Shown in pieces: positions 6,338 through 10,920 of a stretch of 10,920 nucleotides of DNA; position 1 is the first letter of the stretch; each line of letters opens with the position of its first letter. Source of the DNA: Anaerolineales bacterium (GTDB lineage Bacteria > Chloroflexota > Anaerolineae > Anaerolineales > UBA6663); contig JAGOBN010000065.1 of the NCBI GenBank assembly GCA_017999235.1, positions 1 to 10,920 on the forward strand, written 5' to 3'. A program made the translations under genes and the position numbers. The notes under the pieces are model-generated. The model saw nothing but the letters and a program-made list of their open reading frames with translations. It had not been told where the DNA came from and ran no database searches.

Positions 6338-7021
6338 TTAGCCCTCAAAGCGGTAGCCCACGCCGCGCACCGTGGTGATGCGCTTGGGCGCGGAAGGGTC
6401 CTGCTCGATCTTTTCGCGCAGCCAGCGGATATGCACATCCACCGTGTGGCTGTCGCCCACATAGTCATAGCCCCAGACGCGGTTGAGCAGCAGATCGCGC
6501 GAGAGGACGGCGCCCTGGTTGCGCATCAGTTCCGCCAGAAGATTAAACTCGCGCTGGGTGAGCTTGAGCTCGGCTTGGTCTATAAACGCCCGCCGGGCCA
6601 GCAGCTCCAGCGTCAGCGTGCCCGCCGTCAGCCGGGTGGCGGCCGCGGCCCGGTCATCGGCGTGCGCCCGGCGCAGATTGGCGCGCACGCGGGCCAGCAG
6701 TTCACCCAGGCTGAACGGCTTCACCACATAGTCGTCGGCCCCGGTCTCCAGGCCGGTGATGCGGTCCATCTCGGTGCCGCGCGCCGTGACCATGATGATC
6801 GGCACGCTGGAGTCGCGGCGCAGGAGCCGGCACAGCGAGAGCCCATCCAGTTCCGGCAGCATCAGGTCGAGCAGGATCAGATCCGGGTTTTGCTCCCGGG
6901 CCAGCTGCAGCCCGGCCACGCCGTCGGCGGCGGACAGCACTTGATAGCCTTCCGCCTGGAGATTGAGGGCCAGGGTCTCGCGCACAGTGGCTTCGTCTTC
7001 GATGAGTAAAATCGTGGGCAT
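6338..7021 (-). CDS. OmpR/PhoB-family response regulator
   Basis: DNA-binding response regulator of 227 aa, the usual length for the subfamily. The receiver domain has the acidic pocket Glu8/Asp9, the phospho-acceptor Asp52 (LLDLMLPELDG), Thr79 and Lys101 (KPF). The winged-helix effector domain occupies about 130-225. It contains LTQREFNLLAELMRNQG (154-170), the recognition-helix region SHTVDVHIRWLREKIE (191-206) and the wing ITTVRGVGYRFEG. The ATG at 7021 begins the canonical MPTILLIEDE and has AGGA six bases upstream. The same frame stays open far upstream, antisense to the receiver and ALDH genes, but that extension is not part of this protein. The kinase gene follows after three bases, so the two are cotranscribed. 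By context it is a PhoB-like regulator. Such proteins bind direct repeats with about 11-base spacing. Confidence 0.95.
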   Translation of the reverse strand: MPTILLIEDEATVRETLALNLQAEGYQVLSAADGVAGLQLAREQNPDLILLDLMLPELDGLSLCRLLRRDSSVPIIMVTARGTEMDRITGLETGADDYVVKPFSLGELLARVRANLRRAHADDRAAAATRLTAGTLTLELLARRAFIDQAELKLTQREFNLLAELMRNQGAVLSRDLLLNRVWGYDYVGDSHTVDVHIRWLREKIEQDPSAPKRITTVRGVGYRFEG

Positions 7022-7077
7022 TGATTCCTGGCTGGCCAAGGGTTTTAGAGATCCAGTGTGTGGGGCTGAGTTTAACC

Positions 7078-7098
7078 CCGGGTCAAGCCGGGAGCAAG
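7078..7098. repeat. Direct repeat CCGGG(A)(T/G)CAAG in the divergent regulatory region
   Basis: CCGGGTCAAG (7078-7087) is followed directly by CCGGGAGCAAG (7088-7098), and a degenerate third unit (CGGCCTTGAAC, 7099-7109) follows. The 10- to 11-base period is that of OmpR/PhoB-family operators. The repeats lie 57-77 bases upstream of the regulator gene and about 30 bases upstream of the -35 of the receiver operon, so one bound protein could affect both directions. The sequence is not the E. coli Pho box. I infer an operator from period and position only. Confidence 0.35.
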
Positions 7099-7128
7099 CG
7101 GCCTTGAACATCCAAACGCGGGCGCGAA

Positions 7129-7157
7129 TTGACAGACCCCCCACTTGAATACATAAT
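7129..7157 (+). promoter_or_regulatory. Near-consensus sigma-70 promoter of the receiver/ALDH/SDR operon
   Basis: TTGACA (7129-7134, perfect) and CATAAT (7152-7157, five of six) are separated by exactly 17 bases. Transcription should start near 7164, giving a leader of about 29 bases that contains AAGG and AGAGG ahead of the ATG at 7193. This is the strongest promoter visible in the window and points to the receiver gene as the first gene of the plus-strand operon. Confidence 0.75.
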
Positions 7158-7192
7158 CCCTGCATATCCAGTTCTCCCAAGGCAGAGGCCCT

Positions 7193-7624
7193 ATGACACC
7201 CGAAGCGAAACAGGCTCGCTTGGCCCTGATCGTCGGTGATGAGGATTTGCTGGGCTTGATCCAGGTGCTGCTCGCCAGTGAGACGCTGGATTTGCGCGTG
7301 GCCACCAGCGGACGAACCGGTTTGGAATTGATCCGCGACGATGCGCCGGACTTGATCCTGCTGGATCTGGCCCTGCCGGATATGAACGGCTGGGAGTTCT
7401 TCATGCACCTGCACGCCGGCGATGAGCGCACGCCGGCTCCGGTGATCATTTTGGCCACCCAGGCCAGCCGGGTGGACCGGACCTTTGGGCTGCGCGTGGC
7501 GCAGGCCCACGACTTTTTGGTCAAACCCTTCTTGCCGTCGCAATTGCGGCGGAGTGTGCAGACCGCCCTGCAGCTTAACCCGCCGCCCCAGTTTCGGCAC
7601 GCCGTGTCGCAAACCGGGGCCTGA
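7193..7624 (+). CDS. Stand-alone receiver-domain response regulator
   Basis: A 143-residue protein that is a receiver domain and little else, so it has no DNA-binding or enzymatic output of its own. The fold elements are in order: the acidic pair Asp16/Glu17 in LIVGDED, the phospho-acceptor Asp58 in LILLDLALPDMNGWEF, Thr89 after the beta-4 strand VIILAT, and Lys111 in FLVKPF. A short polar tail (130-143) ends the protein. Such proteins work as phosphorelay intermediates, phosphate sinks or protein-protein switches. Translation starts at the ATG at 7193 behind AGAGG. The gene is transcribed from the strong promoter at 7129-7157 and lies nine bases before the aldehyde dehydrogenase gene, so they are cotranscribed. 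The divergent PhoB/PhoR-like pair is a possible phosphate donor. No other kinase is in the window. Confidence 0.92.
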   Translation: MTPEAKQARLALIVGDEDLLGLIQVLLASETLDLRVATSGRTGLELIRDDAPDLILLDLALPDMNGWEFFMHLHAGDERTPAPVIILATQASRVDRTFGLRVAQAHDFLVKPFLPSQLRRSVQTALQLNPPPQFRHAVSQTGA

Positions 7625-7633
7625 GAGGATCCT

Positions 7634-9286
7634 ATGGAAGCCGAGCGTGAGTTGATGTTTGTGAATCCAGCCACCGGCGCGGCGTTTGGCCGGGTGGCGA
7701 TGACGACGCCGGAAGCCGTCTGCGAAGCGATGGCCGAGATGCGCGCGGCGGCCGGCGTCTGGGGCCGCAAGACCCCGGCCGAGCGCGTGGCCGTCCTGCG
7801 CCGCTTTCAGGAGGTCCTGATTGACGCGCGCGATGAGATCAGCGACGTGATCAACCAGGATTGCGGCAAGTCCCGGCAGGACGCGCTGATTGAAGTCTTT
7901 ATGACCGTGGACCTGCTGAACGAATATAACCACCACGCGCCGGGTTGGCTGCGCGTGCAGGAGGTCTCGCGCGGGCTGTATGTCTTCAAGCGCTGTCTGG
8001 TGGAGCGGCGCCCGTACGGGGTGGTGGCCGTTATCTCCCCCTGGAATTATCCCTTCGCCCTGGCCATGCCGCCGCTGATCGCGGCCCTGCTGGCCGGCAA
8101 CACCGTGGTGCTCAAGCCGTCCGAAGTGACGGCGGCCACCGGCGTGCTCATCGACCGCCTGGTGCAGCGGGTGCCGGAGCTGGCGCCCTATGTGCGCGTG
8201 ATCCACGGCGACGGCCGGGTGGGCGCGGCCCTGGTGGCGGCGCGGCCGGACTTCATCTTCCTCACCGGCTCCACGCCCACCGGCAAGAAGGTGATGGCGG
8301 CGGCGGCCGAGCACTTGATCCCGGTGACGTGCGAGCTGGGCGGCAAGGACCCGCTGATTGTGCTGGAGGACGCGGATGTGGACGCGGCCGCCAAGTGGGC
8401 GGTGTGGGGCGCGTACTTCAACACCGGCCAGACCTGCATGGCCGTGGAGCGGGTATATGTGGTGGACGCGGTCTACGACGAATTCGTGCGCGCCGCCGTG
8501 CACTACACCCAGGAGCTGACCGTCGGCTACCGGCCGGAAATTGACAACCCGCACTATCTCGGCCCGATGACGGACCCGCGCCAGATCCAGATTGTCCAGC
8601 GCCACTTCGATGAGGCGCTGGCCCAGGGCGCGCGCGTGCTCACCGGCGGCGGCTTTCAGGGCATGTTCATCGAGCCGACCGTGATGGTGGATGTGACGCA
8701 CAGCATGGCGTTGATGCAGGATGAGACCTTTGGGCCGATCCTGCCGATCATGCGCGTGCAGGATGAGGCCGAGGCGATTGCCCTGGCGAATGACAACCGC
8801 TTTGGGCTGGGGGCCTCGGTCTGGAGCCGGGATATGGAGCGCGCCCGGCGCGTGGCCGGCGCCCTGCAGACCGGCTCGGTGCTGATCAACGACACCATCT
8901 GCCAGTTCGCGGTGCCGCAGCTGCCGTTCGGCGGGATGAAGGAGTCCGGCATCGGCCGCGTGCACGGGCGGGAAGGGCTGATGCAGTTCACCCAGCCGCG
9001 CGCGGTGGTGGAAGGCGCCCCGCCGCTGGAATGGGATATCGCCACGGTCTTCCGCAAACCCGGCCACTACCAGGCCATCGGCGCCGTCATGCGCCTGGTT
9101 TTTGGCGTCACCCCGCGCCAGCGGCTGGAGCCGGTGCAGGAGGTGCTGGCCGGCGAGCGCATCCCCTTGAGCGTGCCGATGAGCGGGCTCAAGCTGGACC
9201 GCCGGCTGGCCGCGGCCGCGCTGGCCGCCGCGGGCGGCGTGGCGTTGGCGGGTTTTGCCTGGGCGCGCCGCCGGCCGAAAGCGTGA
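7634..9286 (+). CDS. NAD(P)-dependent aldehyde dehydrogenase with C-terminal membrane anchor
   Basis: Oxidises an aldehyde to a carboxylate with NAD(P)+. The 550-residue protein has the ALDH core over about 1-460: Asn138 in SPWNYP, the cofactor-binding NTVVLKPSE (156-164) and FLTGSTPTGK (209-218), the general base Glu234 in CELGGKDP, the nucleophile Cys268 in NTGQTCMAVER, the ETFGPI motif at 364-369 and LPFGGMKESGIGR (430-442). An extra 90 residues follow. They end in an Ala/Gly/Val-rich hydrophobic stretch (about 525-543) capped by the basic RRRPKA. This resembles a tail anchor and would hold the enzyme on the cytoplasmic face of the membrane. Such a tail is known in eukaryotic fatty aldehyde dehydrogenase, but the core here looks more like the succinate-semialdehyde/broad ALDH group. 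The substrate is unknown and a lipophilic aldehyde is an inference. Start: ATG at 7634 with GAGAGGA upstream. Confidence 0.92.
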   Translation: MEAERELMFVNPATGAAFGRVAMTTPEAVCEAMAEMRAAAGVWGRKTPAERVAVLRRFQEVLIDARDEISDVINQDCGKSRQDALIEVFMTVDLLNEYNHHAPGWLRVQEVSRGLYVFKRCLVERRPYGVVAVISPWNYPFALAMPPLIAALLAGNTVVLKPSEVTAATGVLIDRLVQRVPELAPYVRVIHGDGRVGAALVAARPDFIFLTGSTPTGKKVMAAAAEHLIPVTCELGGKDPLIVLEDADVDAAAKWAVWGAYFNTGQTCMAVERVYVVDAVYDEFVRAAVHYTQELTVGYRPEIDNPHYLGPMTDPRQIQIVQRHFDEALAQGARVLTGGGFQGMFIEPTVMVDVTHSMALMQDETFGPILPIMRVQDEAEAIALANDNRFGLGASVWSRDMERARRVAGALQTGSVLINDTICQFAVPQLPFGGMKESGIGRVHGREGLMQFTQPRAVVEGAPPLEWDIATVFRKPGHYQAIGAVMRLVFGVTPRQRLEPVQEVLAGERIPLSVPMSGLKLDRRLAAAALAAAGGVALAGFAWARRRPKA

Positions 9287-9288
9287 GC

Positions 9289-10296
9289 ATGGGCGAGCAG
9301 ACCGTTTTTGTGACGGGGGCCACCGGCTTTTTGGGCCGGCACCTGGTGCCGCAGCTCATCGCCGCCGGCTACCACCTGCGCGTGCTGGTGCGCGAAACCA
9401 GCGACACCCACCATCTCCGGCATCCCCAGGTGGAGGTGGTCATCGGCGATGTGCTGGAATCGGAGGCGGTGCGGGCGGCGGCGGCGGGCTGCCGGCTGGC
9501 CGTGCATGCCGCCGGCCTGTTCCGCTTCTGGGGGCCGGCCGCCGACTTTGAGCGCGTCAACGTTCAGGGGACGGCCAATGTGGTCGAGGCGATCTTGCGC
9601 CAGCCCATCCGGAAGTTTGTGCACGTCTCGACCATCGCCGTGGTGGGCGAGCATCCGGCGGACGCCGTGATCGACGAGACGGTGAAGTGCCAGCCGGCCG
9701 ATGCCTATCAGCGCAGCAAGCTCGACGCCGAAAACCTGGTGCGGATGTTTGCCAAGGCCGCCAGCCTGCCGGCCGTGATCCTGCGGCCGGGCGCCTTCTA
9801 TGGCCCGTGGGGGCGGTACGCCTTCAACCGGCTGTTTTTTGAGGATCCGCTCAAAGGCTTGCGGATCCAGGTCTACGGCGGCCGGCGCCTGACCTTCCCG
9901 ATCTATGTCCCGGATGTGGCGCGCGCCATCGTGGCCGCCCTCGGCGCCGGCCAGACCGGGGAGACCTACAACATTTGCGGCGAGCCGCTGACCCATCAGT
10001 CGGTGAACGCCACGGTCAGCCGGCTGGCCGGCATCTCGCCCGCGCGCCTCAATGTCTCCGCAGCGATGATGCTGCGGGTGGCCGGCCTGCTGACGCGCCT
10101 GGCCGAGCGCACCCAGCGGGAGCCGTACTATCCGCTGCAATTGGCCTCCTACGTGTTTCAGGATTGGCGCGTCTCGTCGGCCAAGGCGCAGACCCACCTG
10201 GGCTTTACGCCCACGCCTTTTGAGGAAGGCGCGCGCGCCACGCTGGCCTGGTACGCGGAGCAGCATCTTTATCGCCTGCGCGCGCCGAGAGCTTGA
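9289..10296 (+). CDS. NAD-dependent epimerase/dehydratase, extended SDR family
   Basis: Extended short-chain dehydrogenase of 335 aa. It carries the Rossmann signature VTGATGFLGRHL (8-19, GxxGxxG), HAAGLFRFWG (73-82), Ser114/Thr115 in HVSTIAVVG and the active-site YxxxK as Tyr140-QRS-Lys144, followed by LRPGAFYGPWGRY (165-177). The closest general types by eye are 3-beta-hydroxysteroid dehydrogenase-like and HpnA-like SDRs that oxidise, reduce or epimerise a sugar or a bulky lipid. The C-terminal substrate-binding half cannot be assigned. The ATG at 9289 lies two bases after the ALDH stop. An alternative GTG at 9283 overlaps that stop (GTGA), and either start would be translationally coupled to the ALDH gene. 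Its TGA at 10294 is the only stop between this frame and the downstream ligase. Confidence 0.9.
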   Translation: MGEQTVFVTGATGFLGRHLVPQLIAAGYHLRVLVRETSDTHHLRHPQVEVVIGDVLESEAVRAAAAGCRLAVHAAGLFRFWGPAADFERVNVQGTANVVEAILRQPIRKFVHVSTIAVVGEHPADAVIDETVKCQPADAYQRSKLDAENLVRMFAKAASLPAVILRPGAFYGPWGRYAFNRLFFEDPLKGLRIQVYGGRRLTFPIYVPDVARAIVAALGAGQTGETYNICGEPLTHQSVNATVSRLAGISPARLNVSAAMMLRVAGLLTRLAERTQREPYYPLQLASYVFQDWRVSSAKAQTHLGFTPTPFEEGARATLAWYAEQHLYRLRAPRA

Positions 10297-10323
10297 AGGC
10301 CGCGCCAGCCTGGCTCGTCACCC

Positions 10324-10920
10324 TTGAACCAGCCTCCCTCGGCCTTACCGGATGACGCGGAGCGCTTCCCCGGCCTGAGCCCGGCCGGCCGCGCGCTGCT
10401 GCGGCGGCTGCGCGAGCATCCGCATGCCCCGCGCTACACGGCGGTCTGCGGGCATCGCCTGACGCCCGAGGCGCTGCGCCGGGTGCGCGCCTTTGAGCAG
10501 GAGCTGCAGACCACGCCGCCCGGCTGGCCGGCGGGCGGTTATCCGGCCTGGCTGGAGGATTTCGTCAGCGTGTGTTTCGCCGAGGTGCCGGTGTACCGCG
10601 CCTACGGCGAGCGGCCGGCGCGGTTCACGGATATCCCCACCTGCGAGCGCGCCGATCTCAGCCGGGCGCCGTGGGATTTCGTGCCGGACACCCAGCCGCT
10701 GGAGGGCCTGATCGTCCACGCCACGTCCGGCACCACCGGCCATCCGCTGAAGATCCTGTCGCATCCGGTGGCCGGCGGCATCTACACCCCGCTCGTCAAA
10801 GCCGCGCTGGCCGCGGCCGGCGTCCAGCTCACCGCCGGCGCCGGCCAGGTGGCGTGCGTGCTGGTGGGCTATCAGCGCCAGGCCTATACCTATCCGTCCA
10901 TTACGCCGCACCAAGACGAG
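10324..10920 (+). CDS. AMP-forming acyl/aryl ligase, PaaK/CapK-like (3' end beyond window)
   Basis: The frame is open from the TGA at 10294 to the window edge. From the proposed TTG at 10324, 199 residues are visible. The adenylate-forming P-loop motif is ATSGTTGHPLKI (133-144), and the preceding region (LEDFVSVCFAEVPVYRAYG, FTDIPTCERADL) follows the layout of phenylacetate-CoA ligase/CapK proteins, which activate a carboxylate as acyl-AMP. The C-terminal lid and substrate pocket are outside the window, so the substrate and whether CoA is the acceptor are unknown. The start is uncertain. No ATG or Shine-Dalgarno lies near the beginning, and TTG 10324 is the only early start-like codon. The 27-base gap from the SDR and the shared strand suggest the same operon. 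A role in activating the acid made by the neighbouring aldehyde dehydrogenase is an inference. Confidence 0.8.
   Translation, partial: MNQPPSALPDDAERFPGLSPAGRALLRRLREHPHAPRYTAVCGHRLTPEALRRVRAFEQELQTTPPGWPAGGYPAWLEDFVSVCFAEVPVYRAYGERPARFTDIPTCERADLSRAPWDFVPDTQPLEGLIVHATSGTTGHPLKILSHPVAGGIYTPLVKAALAAAGVQLTAGAGQVACVLVGYQRQAYTYPSITPHQDE

Noticed and set aside
5819..7009. A plus-strand open frame antisense to the kinase and regulator
   Set aside because: No domain is recognisable, and both genes beneath it have complete conserved motifs in their own frames.
7022..7192. Classical E. coli-type Pho box
   Set aside because: No pair of CTGTCAT-like heptamers with four-base spacing was found. Only unrelated direct repeats with similar period are present.
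7022..9067. A minus-strand frame open for about 680 codons upstream of and in frame with the response regulator
   Set aside because: It is antisense to the well-supported receiver and ALDH genes, its composition (His, Arg, Gln, Gly-rich) is that of GC-rich shadow frames, and the regulator has its own canonical start at 7021 with a Shine-Dalgarno.
9067..10266. A minus-strand open frame antisense to the SDR gene
   Set aside because: It is a shadow of GC-rich codon use. The SDR on the plus strand has intact Rossmann and YxxxK motifs.
9289..10920. OleC/OleD-type olefin synthesis pair
   Set aside because: The SDR plus AMP-ligase order is suggestive, but the ligase looks PaaK/CapK-like rather than OleC-like, and no OleA or OleB is visible.

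Overview
The window is GC-rich bacterial DNA with tightly packed genes on both strands. It is most likely from Chloroflexota, perhaps Anaerolineae. That assignment is an inference from three things: Thr/Pro-rich linkers in the exported proteins, a LysM lipoprotein with Ala-rich beta domains, and a TPR membrane protein of a kind common there. No rRNA, tRNA, CRISPR array or mobile element was seen. No gap between genes exceeds about 171 bases.

Layout. From 1 to 1750 (minus) lies a membrane-anchored TPR protein whose C-terminus runs off the window. Divergent from it, on plus, are a LysM/FxLYD-like lipoprotein (about 1824-2762) and an acyltransferase of the PlsC/AGPAT superfamily (2759-3451) that overlaps it by ATGA. 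A convergent minus-strand block follows. In transcription order it is an OmpR/PhoB-type response regulator (7021-6338), a PhoR-like histidine kinase (6334-5159), fdhD (5100-4297) and phoU (4177-3485). A 171-base divergent region (7022-7192) then precedes a plus-strand operon. Its genes are a stand-alone receiver protein (7193-7624), an aldehyde dehydrogenase with a C-terminal membrane anchor (7634-9286), an extended SDR epimerase/dehydrogenase (9289-10296) and the start of a PaaK/CapK-like AMP-forming ligase (about 10324 to the window end).

How the genes may work together. The regulator, kinase and PhoU form a plausible phosphate-signalling module, with fdhD (a molybdenum formate dehydrogenase maturation factor) inserted between kinase and phoU. 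No pst transporter genes are visible. The plus-strand operon looks like a small pathway acting on an aldehyde/carboxylate at or near the membrane. A receiver protein heads it, expressed from a near-consensus sigma-70 promoter (TTGACA, 17 bases, CATAAT). The substrate cannot be read from the sequence.

Regulatory observations. Three genes without a Shine-Dalgarno (1750 minus, 1824 plus, 5100 minus) have a -10-like hexamer 5 to 8 bases upstream of the start codon, which suggests leaderless mRNAs. Short direct repeats occur in the 7022-7192 divergent region and upstream of fdhD. A terminator-like hairpin sits between fdhD and phoU. The SDR and the ligase are in the same frame and are separated by a single TGA. 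No clearly new defence or mobile system was found. The most unusual unit is the receiver-headed ALDH/SDR/ligase operon.
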